DNA from: Chaetoderma sp. LZ-2023a
Taxonomy: Eukaryota > Mollusca > Caudofoveata > Chaetodermatida > Chaetodermatidae
Length of the DNA stretch: 64,000 nt
Direction: 5' to 3'
Assembly: GCA_034401795.1 (NCBI GenBank)
Contig: CM067360.1
Coordinates: forward strand, 53,803,768-53,867,767
Under the pieces are notes generated by a model. That model was not told the origin of the DNA. It worked only from the letters and a program-made list of their open reading frames with translations, and did no database searches. A program made the translations under genes and the position numbers. Each line of letters opens with the position of its first letter. The first letter of the stretch is position 1. Shown here piece after piece: positions 45,229 to 57,248 of this stretch.

Positions 45229-45723
45229 CTTACGAGCAGTAGTGTAGCCAGGGGGAGCTGGGGGACCGCTCGCACACAACCACCACCCACCCACCCACCC
45301 ACCCTGGACCATCTTCCCAAATGTGGCGCCTAAATCATGTCCGTAACACATACAAGTTTCTGGACGTCCCAACTCCCAAGCTGCCTTTAACAAGTTAATC
45401 TACATTGAAAATTAGAACTATTGGAATTTACAACGTTGTTAATGTCTTCTTGTCATGCTTGTTCGTCTCTATGTTGAGACTTTTTGTTTTAATTACGCTG
45501 CATCGAGACACAAAATAGTAGAATACACGCTACTTCCTCGGTAGAATAAAACAATAGGCGACACTGGGATGCTATTTTCTCTTTATTAAAGAGATTTAAG
45601 CAGATTCCGACGCCTAATTTGTATGCGGGGTCGCGCCTTTTAAGTCCTCGTTCAAGTATGGTGACGCCTTTTTATACCTCGCTCCCCCTGACGTGAAAAC
45701 CTGGCTACGCCACTGCTTACGAG
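45229..45723. mobile_element. hAT-type nonautonomous element with 8-bp target duplication
   Basis: The element proper is 45237-45715 (479 bp). It starts CAGTAGTGTAGCCAGGGGG and ends CCTGGCTACGCCACTG, the CAGTGGCGTAGCCAGG-type end of animal hAT transposons. It is flanked on both sides by the perfect 8-bp duplication CTTACGAG (45229-45236 and 45716-45723). The interior has a (CCA)n tract and a C-rich end but no transposase. The open frame 45130-45393 that crosses the left border is fortuitous. Confidence 0.92.
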
Positions 45724-46217
45724 ACGAGGGTAAGTAGAGGTTTATCCAGAGATATGTTCCCTAGACTATGCACCTTGTTTTCAGGGACAGATATTTTGAA
45801 ATGTTTGTGGAACCCTGCTGTTGATTCACCTATTTCAGGGACGCATGGAGCCATATAACATTAAAGAATTTTTTACCACGTCTCAAAAAGCTTATTAGGC
45901 AAATTGCTGAATTGTGGCGTCACTTTCCTCTTTATAAGGTAATTAGCATGGTTCACACAAATTTGAAAAGTACTTGCATTTTGACATATGCCTTGAAAAG
46001 CCTTGAATATGATAATTCTTTTGAAAAGTACTTTAAAATTGTTATAATGAACTGAAAAGCCCTTGAGTTTATCAATTCAGCCCAAATTATTTTCATAGCG
46101 TACAAAAGTGGTGTCGTGAATCATCAGTCAAAATGAAGGAACTGCCTTCTCAAAGCAACTAATATTGAAATATTTGCATCAGCATCTCGGAGCTCCTTAT
46201 AAGTTGTATTGATTGGG

Positions 46218-46275
46218 GACACCCCCCCCCCCCCATCACCACCCTCACCCCCAACCCCACACCACCCCTCCCATA
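46218..46275 (+). repeat. C-rich low-complexity tract
   Basis: ACACCCCCCCCCCC followed by CACC/CCAACCCC runs. A similar (CCCCA)n tract lies at about 46627-46685. Confidence 0.85.
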
Positions 46276-46626
46276 ATTTCCCACGCCATGTCCAGCCTCA
46301 TATCAAGACCTTGAAGATTTTTAAATTGCGGACAATTCGTTGAAAATATCAAACCGTATGTTTGATTGACAGCTCTGTTATATGAATTATAATTAAATGC
46401 ATATCTCATTTGTAGCATATAGGCGTATTGCTCAGGTTATGCTGCCTGTACATTTGATGTTAATTACACGGCTACAGTACAGCTCATATATAAGTGACGT
46501 GTTTCCAAAACAAAAACAGAAACATCAACGGTGTATAGAATTAACATACTTTGACCGGGGGAGGGGCCCAATAGACTATGGGTGGGGCCAAAACCTCAGG
46601 TGTCCGTTATGGGGGATACACTGTGC

Positions 46627-46685
46627 GAGAGGTACCACCCCACCCCACCCCACCTCACCCCACCCCACCCCGCCCCCACCCCCGT
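46627..46685 (+). repeat. (CCCCA)n tract
   Basis: CACCCCACCCCACCTCACCC and similar, ending in GCCCCCACCCCCG. The frames read through it (Pro/His-rich) are not genes. Confidence 0.9.
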
Positions 46686-46719
46686 TCCTACGAGTATGAT
46701 TTACATGTACGTTCGTAAG

Positions 46720-46815
46720 AAATGTGCTTTTCAATACTTTGAACATAATTGGATTGGAAGGCATACATCCAATCCAATTATATTAAAAATATTTAAGAGT
46801 GCGTTTTATTTTGTT
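46720..46815. mobile_element. Hairpin MITE, short diverged copy
   Basis: CAATACTTTGAACATAATTG and CAATTATATTAAAAATATTT around the inner stem GATTGGAAGGC/ATCCAATCC. Confidence 0.5.
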
Positions 46816-46829
46816 TTGGAAACATTCTA

Positions 46830-47820
46830 AATTATTTCTGAGCTGTGCTATCAGCTATAAGCATATATATGGTGTGAGTACATAATCTGCGTACACAGTA
46901 GTTCTAGTAAATAGTCAACGCGTTACACGCAAACAATATTAACAACATACAAAACGTAAACTAATTGGATTTAAGCTTTGATCTTTTTCACCTACTTTGA
47001 TTACTTGAATAGACAGATATCCAGTAAATAATGATGAGCTATTCAGTGAACAGAATCTTATGGTAATTATTCTTTTATTAGAACAAAAATAACGATATGA
47101 TAACAGAAGCATTGAACAACGAAATGCAATCTCAGGAATACGAAATGTGTATGGATCACAGTCACGTGTCTGTTAGAGGGTCTCTAAATAAAGACCAGCT
47201 GAGATGTGGTGTATAAGATTATGACGCCATATTTAAGCGACAGATCGTATTACGTGATCATCTGTCTGCGCTCAAAGTTCTGGTTGACGATTTAAACATA
47301 TTTTATTGCACGGAAATGTGCAGTGGGGTCGGGTACAAGTTCTTCAAACTTAGATAAACCTTTTCCCAAAATAATTATTACTAGACAACATATAAATAAA
47401 GTGTATATAAGAATTCTATAGCATTTAATGAAAGGAAAAATATTTAAGTAGAAGCATAAGAGAATAAAAGCGCTGCGATAAAACGGAGGCGAGAGGGGTG
47501 GGGGGGCTGTTGAGTACTGGTTCTGGTGCCTGTTTATCTCCCCCCCAACCCAAAAAACCCCCAAAACACCGCAGCCCCCCCCCCACCACGCTTTCGCGAA
47601 AAGCGGGGTAATTATATTGTTCGGAGTGATTATGTTTTCGCTGCCATACGTCCGTGCGTCCGTCAACCACACACATGCTTCCGTTCAATAACTTTACTTT
47701 TGTTTGGAGTATCGTGAGGCAACTTAATGGGAAGGTTGGGCTGCCGTTGCGGGGTGGGGGTGACTTTGTCTAGTTTATTCTGGTAATATTGATAACAGGG
47801 TTCAAAGACCGTACACGTTA
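46830..47820. other. Non-coding with C-rich patches
   Basis: No gene seen. C-runs at 47539-47586. The stretch 47625-47670 (GTTTTCGCTGCCATACGTCC then GTGCGTCCGTCAACC) resembles the left border of the tandem-unit repeat family (compare 15480) but is cut short. Confidence 0.4.
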
Positions 47821-47833
47821 TCATTATTTATTC

Positions 47834-47915
47834 TGACGAGCTTTCGCGCATAAACGCGCTTCATCTGGCGCATCTTCAGCTGAAGCGCATTTACGAGCGA
47901 AAGTTTATCCGTATC
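47834..47915 (-). repeat. Compact double hairpin, ribozyme-like
   Basis: Read on the - strand it contains AGATGAAGCGCGTTTATGCG then CGAAAGCTCGTC. The outer parts pair with a second, similar GAAGCGCATTTACGAGCGAAAG stem on the + strand. The order GATGA, a GCGC stem, then GAAA resembles the core of a small hammerhead ribozyme as found in Penelope-like elements, but the invariant CUGAUGA reads CAGATGA here. Treated as a structured repeat with a possible ribozyme ancestry. Confidence 0.35.
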
Positions 47916-48365
47916 GAATGTCTATAGAGATTAATTGCGTGCGCTCCTTAAGGTTATCGTTTAGGACAGGTTTTACTGTTACTTAACCCATTCCATCCTG
48001 TATGACTGGTGTAGGCATATATAATATTTAATATATACCATCAATAAACTTGCTAAATATTTTTGGAAATAGTTTAGCTTACTAAAGTTCATTGTTGTGT
48101 CAAACCTTTTCAGACTGTTTAGCAGATTTCATGTTTATCTCCATTGAAAGCAAACGCATACGGATATAGAGTGAAATGGTTAGCTACACGTGCTTACAGT
48201 ATTTGCTGTTCTTCTCCGTTGTTTATTTCTGAGATTGAAGAATCGTTTGGCTAATATAATGATAACTTTGCAGGCTACCCGTCTCTGAAAAAACCAGGTG
48301 CGTGCTAATATACTAAGAAGCATAGATACCCGCCTAATGGATAGATTGGAATTAAATTATTTAAC

Positions 48366-48432
48366 ACCCCACCCCCATCCCAACCCACCCCACCCCACCC
48401 CCACACCCCCAACCCCCACACACCCCACCCCG
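48366..48432 (+). repeat. (CCCCA)n tract
   Basis: CACCCCACCCCCATCCCAAC and related, about 65 bp, abutting the next MITE. Confidence 0.9.
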
Positions 48433-48439
48433 TGTCAAC

Positions 48440-48622
48440 TTAACCTTTTAATGGCCAAACACGGCATCAGCAGTGGTCCGTAGGAATATCCATTTGCAGC
48501 TCAAGAGAAAACGTTTTTTGAAAATATACCACTGAAATGACTGGCTCGGTAACCGATCCCGTCATTCCAGTGGTAAATTTTCAGGTATTGTCTTCTCTCG
48601 GCCTGCAGATTGACATTGGCTA
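48440..48622. mobile_element. piggyBac-like MITE, copy 12
   Basis: TTAACCTTTTAATGGCCAAA start, centre CCACTGAAATGACTGGCTCG and its complement. Right end diverged and merging into copy 13. Confidence 0.6.
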
Positions 48623-48649
48623 AGCAAGCACTTGATTTTTTTTTTACCA

Positions 48650-48834
48650 GTAACCATTTGATGGTCAAACCGGAGAAAAACGTCATCCGCAGCGGTCTTG
48701 GTGAAATGTCCATTTGCAGGACAACAGAAAGCTTTTTTTTGTAAATTTCAGTAGTAAATTTACAAAAAAAAAAATTTTCTCTTGGTTTGCAAAAAGTATA
48801 ATTTTCTGGAAAAATCTTGACCATTAAAGGGTTT
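48650..48834. mobile_element. piggyBac-like MITE, copy 13
   Basis: TAACCATTTGATGGTCAAAC start and TTGACCATTAAAGGG end. Arms GCAGGACAACAGAAAGC and TTTTCTCTTGGTTTGC, with the centre shortened to a T/A-rich loop. Confidence 0.6.
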
Positions 48835-48893
48835 TAAATTAATATAATTATTATTGTGAGCGCTTTGAGGCGTCATTGACATGAGGGGTTAAA

Positions 48894-48995
<102 letters not shown>

Positions 48996-49524
48996 AACAA
49001 TAATAGTGCACTATTCAAGGATACCCAATTTTACAGTTTTCTTCAAACTGTTCTTGATAAACACATAAAACGTTGATAAACGCATAAAATCGTTGATGAG
49101 ACAAAAAACTTTGATAAACGCATAAAACGTTGATAAATGAGAAAAAGTTGAAATTAGATTCTCCTCAGATTATTACGTGTGGCCAATCAAAGTAATAGGA
49201 ATTTTAGTATGATAGGTCTATATAATTTGTAAAATTCCTGCGTTTGATCAAGAAAGCTAAGAAAGTAAAATCCAAAATTAGGTGCCCCGATAGTATTAGC
49301 GTATAATAACTTAGTAAGCGAAATCTAATTAGAGATTTCGCTTTAGCCTCAAACAGGTTCTAAACGAAATGTGTTATTGATAAACTCAATACCTGTCTGA
49401 GGCTTCAATGAAATCTCTTTATTTCGCGCGTATAGAAAAACCTTATTATATGGAGCGCAAGTGATTATAGTCCCGCTAGACAGATGCTCTGTAATAGGCC
49501 CTACAAATCACTGCTACGGCTTAA

Positions 49525-49900
49525 TGGACCTTTCCATTGTTAGCTATGCCCCGCCCATCTCTAGCTAAGCTCCACCCACACCTCGCTCGCGTTGGGATCG
49601 ATCGATCTTTGATCTCTCTGACTATCAATTTCCAGAAAACTATCCAGGTAAGCTATTGAATATTGTGAAACTAATTTGACTAGGCGCTGTTGCCGCAACA
49701 GCGTCCCTGAGTCATATTAGTTTTTAAATATTCAACAGCATGTTTATTAAATAGTAGAGACATACAATTCGTACAACGTGTCGGACTATTATGAGTTAGA
49801 GACGGGCCTAATGGAATCATTCATGACGTAATGATTATGACGTCATCCTACACGTCGCTTAGCTGATTATGACGTCATATGAAATCAGATTGATAGATAG
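49525..49900. mobile_element. Second MITE family, full-length copy
   Basis: ATGGACCTTTCCATTGTTAG, CCCCGCCCATCTCTAGCTAA, GATCGATCGATC, hairpin TTGTGAAACTAATTTGACTA/AGTCATATTAGTTTTTAAAT, then TGACGTAATGATTATGACGT and TGATTATGACGTCATATG. Opposite orientation to 42760. Followed by a partial copy at 49940-50040. Confidence 0.7.
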
Positions 49901-50129
49901 ATACTCTGGAAAGGTGAATTAACACTGTCATCTTTGAAATCCCAGTGTCTCAATTTCTAGAAACTTATTTGACTGGAATCCGTTGCTGGCATTAGCAGTC
50001 AGATTACTTTCAAAATATTCAACAGAGTATTCTCCAAATCATAAAGAATTTGTCATTTCTGATATATAATTGTTTACGGGTTACCCGTCTTGCTGCTGAA
50101 AGTCACCAGACAATAATTCCAATGAGCTA

Positions 50130-50225
50130 AAACCTGTGACGTGTCGGATGTTTTGAAAACAAATGGACTGAAAGTTATTGGTGGCTTACCAACGACATTC
50201 AGTCCAATTGGTTTCAATATAATTA
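50130..50225. mobile_element. Hairpin MITE, AAAGTTATTGGTG subtype
   Basis: Arms ATGTTTTGAAAACAAATGGA and TCCAATTGGTTTCAATAT around GAAAGTTATTGGTGGCTTACCAACGACATTC. Confidence 0.55.
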
Positions 50226-50817
50226 GCAGGTCGAGAGATATAACCCTTGGAATATGTCGTCTGCAAAAGCTCAGCAGTCAGACGGTAGTGCGGCCATATT
50301 TTGGCTCCGAAATGCAGGAGGTCTCTTGTGCAGGTTTGACTCTAATTCTGTAACATTCCGACTTGTTTTATGTAATTAGACTTCAGTCAAATTCTTCTCA
50401 AAATATCCACGAGGGTTTCTAGTAAGCTAACATTCTTGACATCGATGTCCTCAAATTGGAATGGAATGTAGAGAACTATAACTGGAGTAAGTATATACAG
50501 AGCGCTTGATGTGTATAAAGCAGTTACAATAATATTTTTGAGCATAAAGACGTTTTGCTAACATCAGTTCAGAAGAAACGATTCTGACTCAAATAACTGT
50601 ATTACACATGATGTACAGGTATGTTTTATAGCCGGATTAAGGCAAGGGCTGGCGATGCTACAGCCTCGGGGCCCCGAAAAATAAGCCCCCCCCCTCACCC
50701 AAAGAAACAACTAATGGCGTTTTACCCATTTTTTCCTGCCTTGGGCAGCACCCGCGTTCAGTCCAGTTTCAGAATATTTAACCATTTTAACATATACGTA
50801 ACGAATATTTATATTTG

Positions 50818-50987
<170 letters not shown>

Positions 50988-50989
50988 TT

Positions 50990-52013
50990 CAACTGGGAAA
51001 TTATATTTAAGAATTATTGCCCATTTGTGATTTAGTCGAACGCTACATTTTCGGACTATCTTGTCAGAAATTGATGCGTTGGATTGAAAAAACCAGTTAG
51101 GCCTTGGGCTAGCTATATTTCCCTCAATTCAACATAGTAACGCCGTTTGCGACTACATGCAACAAGACGCGCGATCAGAAATTGAAGATACTCGCTCTCA
51201 CGTCTTTGTCCAGGGTTTTCTTATTATCAATACTGTACTTTGCAATTTTCCAGATTTTTATGGAGTCCCCGAATGTAATACCCTCTTACCCTTATAATTA
51301 CATGATCCTTCATGACAAGAAATGTAACGATAATTAAATTAAATATCACATGGTCATTCTCGCTATCAAGTGCACTAGGGAGTGGGGACAAATATCATAC
51401 TGGGAACACTAGTAAGCTCTGGCATCTGGCGAATATCTCCCGAACATTGATGTCACCCAGCATTACAGACACATACCACATCTCCACTGACATGTAGCCT
51501 ACTGTGTGTTTATAACGACGAACACGATCCACTATAGCATCAGTGTTAACGAAAATTGCATCACATGTGGGTTTATATATACAGAAATAAAAACATATTT
51601 CATCTCAAAAAATCATTTAGAACAAAGGTTTAGGCCAAGTTAATGAATGCACATGGAGGTTTCACCAACAGTCTTAAGTTTCTCACAAACCAATCTAGTT
51701 ATACATGCACTGTACATGCCCTGTAAAATACACATGATCGATTCACGAACGCTTAATTCCATCGTCAAAACGAACATCGACAGCAAAAGAACCATTTTCC
51801 CGCAGAAAATCGGAATGTAACATCTGACATCTCGCCCATCTCGACATCTATGTTATAGATTTTAGCCTCTGGACTCTATCGCTAGAACCCGGTAGTTATT
51901 TTGAAAACAATTTGACTAAGATATATGGTCAGACTGTTTAGAAAATATCCAGCTGATTTCAAGCAGATTTTGGGTGAATTCCTTCTCAATGGAAAAATGT
52001 CGAATTATGATCG
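50990..52013. other. Probable 3' flank or UTR of the 52014 gene
   Basis: On the - strand this is downstream of the stop at 52014-52016. No clear AATAAA complement was found near the stop, so the 3' end is unplaced. No other gene seen. Confidence 0.35.
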
Positions 52014-52749
52014 CTAATACTGGTCATATTCCCACGTGATCGGGTTTCTTAATCTTGATGGCGGTGCACTTTTGCATCGTCTACCCGACCACGTACGTGA
52101 CTTATGTATAACAGGAGGCGGAGCTTTAGAATGACGATCATTTAATGTCAGCTTCTGAATAGTCATAGATTCTGACACCCAATCTGGATGGATTACGAAG
52201 AATTCTGGCCGTGTTGTGACGTCAGTGAAACATGGTCCTTGTGTGACGTAATTAGTCCCGACCGCGGACACGGGTCGACGAGAGAGCCCCGCAGCCCGCC
52301 TCTTGCTAGCGTTCTCCCAGCGTTGCGGTGAGTGCATGGCAGATGATGGCCGTGATGAAGGCTCACTGTATGATTGGGACATTCTCGTGGATGTGAGCCA
52401 ATCTTGAGGCTTCTCTTGGGCTTGGGTTCGTTCCCGTTCTGTAAGCTGCCCAGTTTGGTCGCGTGTACGATAGTGTCTCCTCCGGACTAATGATTCTTCG
52501 TAGCGCTCAGAGAGTGTTTGGTTGCCTGAACGACTAGGCGTTGCCCTATAAACCATACGTTCATTGGCTTGGTTACTGGTGATGGTGCTGGTGAGACCTG
52601 TACCCTTCTTTGGACTATTAGATGTAGCGTTTCTGGGATTATTTGATGTAATCTTTATTGGAATACTTGATGTAGTCTTCTTCGGACTTTTAGATGCCAT
52701 ACCGGCCGCTGCTGTCTCTGACACTCGACTCCCTAATGGAAGCTGAAAC
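52014..52749 (-). CDS. Last exon of an unrecognised basic, disordered protein
   Basis: Reading the - strand, the acceptor TCCTATTTCAACTTGCAG (ending at 52750) is followed by G, then an open frame FQLPLGSRVSETAAAGMASK and on to TGA at 52014-52016. That is 244 codons with a phase-2 intron upstream. The product is rich in Ser, Arg, Thr and Pro, with tandem-like SPKK/SIPIKITSNNP, ATSNSPKKG segments (potential phosphorylation or DNA/microtubule-binding motifs). A more ordered C-terminal part follows (CFTDVTTRPEFFVIHPDWVS, then GRRCKSAPPSRLRNPITWEY). Clean splice site, no stops and moderate GC contrast with the repeats support a real host exon. I do not recognise the family; a cytoskeletal or ciliary protein would fit the style only. 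Upstream exons are not found in the window. Confidence 0.75.
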
Positions 52750-52814
52750 CTGCAAGTTGAAATAGGAAAACAATTATTAAACTAAGTAATCTATATAAAC
52801 CACTTCAATGAATG

Positions 52815-53165
52815 AATCCGATCTGTGGATCAAGTATATGACGTCATAATAAATTACGTCACATGTAACTACTCACATCCTTTACTCCGTCACGAAGCTG
52901 GAATAGTATGTCGCGTGTACGAATTGTATATGTTTGATGCATCTACTATTTAAGGAACATTCTGTTGAGAATTTTGAAAGTAATTTGACTGCGCCATAAG
53001 CAGCAAAAGCACCCAGTTAAATTAGTTTCAAAATATTCAATAGCTTATATGTATAGTAACTTTGATATTGAATTCTGAGAATTCACGGTTCGATCGATCC
53101 CAACATGGGCAAAGCGTAGGCGGAGCTTAGGTATAAATGGGTGGGGCATGGCTAGACATGGATCC
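52815..53165. mobile_element. Second MITE family copy in the upstream intron
   Basis: ATGACGTCATAATAAATTAC, AAGTAATTTGACTGC, CAGTTAAATTAGTTTCAAAA, TATTGAATTCTGAGAATTCA, GGGGCATGGCTAGACATGGA. It begins about 65 bp from the splice acceptor of the unrecognised gene. Confidence 0.65.
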
Positions 53166-53259
53166 GTCTATTACAGTATATGTCTATATAGGCCTTAATA
53201 TTTGGTATTTAATATATTTATCTGTCAGATAAGATCATGATTTCCAAATGGATGAATCC

Positions 53260-53640
53260 AGTTTTATCCATACCCCGCCCACTTCTAGCTAAGCCCCACC
53301 CACGTTTTCCCCGTGTTGGGATCAATCGATCCCGGCACTCTCTGAATTCAGTTTCCATACCTATACAAATAAGATGTTGAATATTTTGAAACTAATTTGA
53401 CTGGGTGCTGTTGCTGCCGCCCCGTCAGATTAGTTTCAAAATATTCAACATACTTCATTAAATAATAACGATTTACAATTCGTACAACTTGACAGACTAT
53501 TAAGCGTTTCTGACGGACTAAATCGCGGCATCTGTGACGTAATTGATTGTGACCTCAGCCTACTCGTCAAATAGTTGATTTTAACGTCATATGATTTACT
53601 TACAAGCTGGATTCCTTAAATTAAGTAGGCCTACTAATCC
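53260..53640. mobile_element. Second MITE family, opposite orientation
   Basis: CCAGTTTTATCCATACCCCG, TTCTAGCTAAGCCCCACCCA, GATCAATCGATCCC, hairpin TGAATATTTTGAAACTAATT/ATTAGTTTCAAAATATTCAA, GTGACGTAATTGATTGTGAC. It faces the 52815 copy, so the pair forms an inverted arrangement about 100 bp apart. Confidence 0.7.
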
Positions 53641-53940
53641 ACTATAACAAGCTTGTAAATGAGTCATGGCAATACAGTTATCGCATACAGCCCTGATGTA
53701 TTGCGAATTAACATTACCCTTTTTTCACCACGACTCTCGATAGCCGTCAAGAAAATGTTTTTTGAGAGATGCCCTACGAAGCAACTGATTTGACTATATG
53801 CACAGTTACTTCCCAAATTCTACAATATGTTTACTGATATTGTGGTTTTGAAATTGTCAAAGCTTATTAATACCTGAAAACGATGCAATTTTGCTGATTG
53901 ATTTTAGATTCTTTAAATTCTTATTATTGGAGATTGTGCA

Positions 53941-54174
53941 TTAACCTTTTAATGGCTAAATTTGGTCAAGAAAATATAAATATTTACTTATTGAATGTCC
54001 ATTTGTAGGCGAAGAGAAGTCTACTTTTGAAAATTTACCACTGGAATGACTGGCTCGGTTATCGAGCCAGTCATTCCAGTGGTAAATAAAAAAAAATCTA
54101 TTGGCCAGCAAATGGGCATTCTTCAAGGCCACTGAAGAGGCCGGTTTTTGCCGGCTTCGAGATGAAAGGGTTAA
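53941..54174. mobile_element. piggyBac-like MITE, copy 14, with clean TTAA borders
   Basis: TTAACCTTTTAATGGC at the left and GATGAAAGGGTTAA at the right. Arms GTAGGCGAAGAGAAGTCTAC. The centre ATTTACCACTGGAATGACTG and its perfect complement form the family hairpin. Confidence 0.75.
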
Positions 54175-54373
54175 CAGGTAGCCTGAAAAGTGTTATATAA
54201 GCTAATCAAAGTGTTTGTAGCACGATCTTCCCACAGCACATGACAATGATTCAGTGGCGGCATATTGCGTTTTTGGAGGCCATCCAAACGGATGGGTTCA
54301 GAGGTCTCCGCAAACGTTTTCCCAAACGCCATCTCTTATATTCCGGGTAATAAATAAATCTTTGTTGCAAAAT

Positions 54374-54376
54374 CCA

Positions 54377-54416
<40 letters not shown>

Positions 54417-54420
54417 CACA
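54374..54420 (+). repeat. (GCAC)n microsatellite
   Basis: About 45 bp of CACG units turning into CACA. Confidence 0.95.
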
Positions 54421-55735
54421 CACCAAATCAACCACCACCCACCACCCGCCCGGCCCGCCATGATATGTGAGACCATGGGTGGTTGTCAGGTTTGCGCACT
54501 CATACTATTCAACTGCATGAGCTAACTATAGAGCTATCAATTTGACCCTCCAAGTCCATCGGAACATTTCGAGACTAGATATTGCAAAAACAACTAGCAC
54601 ATAGTCAACTATAGTTAACTATAGCTCGCCGGTCAAACAATAAAAATGTAACCTGGTTAGTGCATGCAATATTACCAGCATATATGTCACTAGCTGGGTC
54701 ACAATAACCTTTATACGTGCATAACTGATTGAGAGTACTGCTCACATCATATCATTATTAAAACACGTATCTGGAGCCTCTTCGAAAAGGCAACGGTTCC
54801 AAAGCGTATGTTACACGTGCAAAACCAGCGTTCCCCATTGATCACCTTGGATGGCGCAATAAGATGGTCTGTCGTTAAGTTAGAGGCGTATTCTATTTTT
54901 AGATTGCTGGCCAGATTGTCTAAGTGAGTTTATGCCATCGATCCATTGCCATTTTCTTTAGGTTCTCAAGAACCGCTGGGCTAATTTCAATTAAATTTGT
55001 CAGAACGCATCTTTTGGGAATAGAGATCCAAGATTGTTCAAAGGAAGCCGATTACTAGATTTGGGTGTCGGCCATATTGTACTATTCTAGAAGCGTAGTT
55101 AAACATTTCCGAAATCACGTGGTTGATTGCTTTTGACGTCAAGAAACGTCATCTGGGCTCAGATCTTAACCAAGTTTGTTCAAATGAACTTGATTGGTCA
55201 ATATGTCAGAGAGCCATCTTGGATAACCAAGTTTTCACGAAAACTAGTTCTCGTTCAGAACGGACAACGGAATGGCCTGGAACCTGGCTTAAGATGATTA
55301 GGGACTAAGGGTCATTCAAGTTTCTTCAAGGGAAGTTGATCTGTTCAAAACGGGGTCATTAGTCCGAAATGTTGTTTGGGTCAATATTCCGAAGGTTCGT
55401 AATTCCGAAGGTCCGTTAGTCCGATTTCAAAGGGTTCATTAGTCTGAAGGATCGTTAGTCCGAAGGTTCGGTAGTCCGAATTTTGATAGATCCGTGTACT
55501 TTTAGAACATTTGAGTTGGCTGGCTAGCTCACCGACAGACCAACTGACTAATGCTGTGATTTATGCGGTAATTAATTGTGTAATTGTGTAGGTGATTGAT
55601 AGTGTTGTTTTCCTGATTACCTTAGCAACAAGAACGAAATTCAAACCAACTGACAGCTTATTTATAATGTGTAATAACAACATACTGGGCGTGTCCGCCT
55701 ATGGTGGGCGTGTTGGTCCAGGTAAAGGGTGTTCC

Positions 55736-56468
55736 CTAACCCGCTAGATTGATGCCTATAGGCTTCATCGTGTGGAGCTGGTGTATCCCATGGTATTCCT
55801 TTTGTCTCCTCCACGGTGTGGAGTTTTCATCATCGGGGTCTGATGTGAGAACCTGTATGATTCTGAACTGTATATCTGTTCGTGAGTGTCCAGGTTTGTT
55901 GAAATGCCTGGCAACTGGGGTGTCCTATCTCTCACTTTTGTAGAGATTTGATACAGATCTCAAGTGTTCTTGAATTCGGACCTTAAAGGTGCGCAGGGAT
56001 TCTCTCACATATTGTTTGTTGCATTTGCTACATGTTAGTAGGTAGACAATGTTTCTTGTCTGACAGTTGCCTATTATTTTCGCCTTGTAGGATAGGCACG
56101 TGTGAGAGCTTGAGAAGAATCTGCTTTTCTGCATCCTTTGGCAGATGATACAGTATTTTGTTTTGCAGGCGATGAATGGGTTTCTGTGCGTTACAGGGGC
56201 GTGCTCTGCTGGGAGTTTGGCCCTGGTAATCGTGTCTTTGATTGTTTTGTTCTTCCTGTATCCAAACAGTGGTGTTTCTGGAAATCCTATCCTGAATTTG
56301 TTGCTGGCTTTCAGAATTGGCCAGTACTTCTTTACGGTTTTCTTTTTTAAAAATGCCTGTCCTGGTGAACTCACATACAAAGATTGGCCTTTGTGTATGG
56401 GTTTTGGCGGTTGCTTTTGGTGGTGAGTGAACGATTTGTTGTCTGTCTTGTGATCTGGCTTTGGCCAT
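55736..56468 (-). pseudogene. Penelope-like element 3' fragment, GIY-YIG end
   Basis: Read on the - strand: KKYWPILKASNKFRIGFPET, GYRKNKTIKDTITRAKLPAE, KTKYCIICQ, then the GIY-YIG core RNIVYLLTCSKCNKQYVRES and RIQEHLR, a TAG at 55925-55927, and an in-frame continuation (DTPVARHFNKPGHS) to a stop at 55736-55738. This matches the RT-tail plus endonuclease of Penelope-like elements. The usual Gly of YVGES is Arg here, which would harm the nuclease. It is a different lineage from 38035-40257. The RT part is missing because the copy is cut at the GATT repeat (56490), as expected for 5' truncation. Confidence 0.8.
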
Positions 56469-56489
56469 AAAAGGTACTAGCCAACTTTT

Positions 56490-56490
56490 A

Positions 56491-56566
<76 letters not shown>

Positions 56567-56627
56567 TCGGATTGATTAATCAACTGGTTGCGTATTTACA
56601 TACTCCACTCAATCAAATCTTTGTCTG

Positions 56628-56658
<31 letters not shown>

Positions 56659-57203
56659 GCCGCCGTCGTCGTCGTCCGTCCTTCCTTCCTCCATTCTTCC
56701 TTCCTTCCTTCCGTCAGTCCGTCCGTCCATCCGTCCGGTTATTCAGTTGAACAAACAAGCCAATCCAAGGATTGCTTGGTTGATCGATTGCAGAATCAAT
56801 CAATCAATTAGATGATCGATTGATTGGTCAATTGCTTGATAGATCGTTGAGCTAACCAATCGACTACCTGAGCAATAATATCAACTTATTGATTTATTAG
56901 ATATTTGATTTTTTATCAAACAATTAATTGAATGATTTTTTGATGGATCAATGATCCATTGATAGATTGCTTGCTTGCTTGAGTGATTGATTGATTGATT
57001 GATTGATTAATTGATGGATTGACGGATCATTGTTTACTTGGACAAGAGATTGATTAATCGACAGGTTATGTAAGTGATTTATTAACTGTTTGATCGATTA
57101 ACTGACTGATTGATTGGCTGCTAATCAACGATTTATCGAAGTGACTGATTGGGCGATTGCATGATTAATTGATCAAATGATTGATCGATTAACTGATCAA
57201 TAA

Positions 57204-57248
<45 letters not shown>

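Noticed and set aside
56138-56426. Plus-strand hydrophobic frames
   Set aside because: Antisense shadows of the Penelope GIY-YIG fragment.
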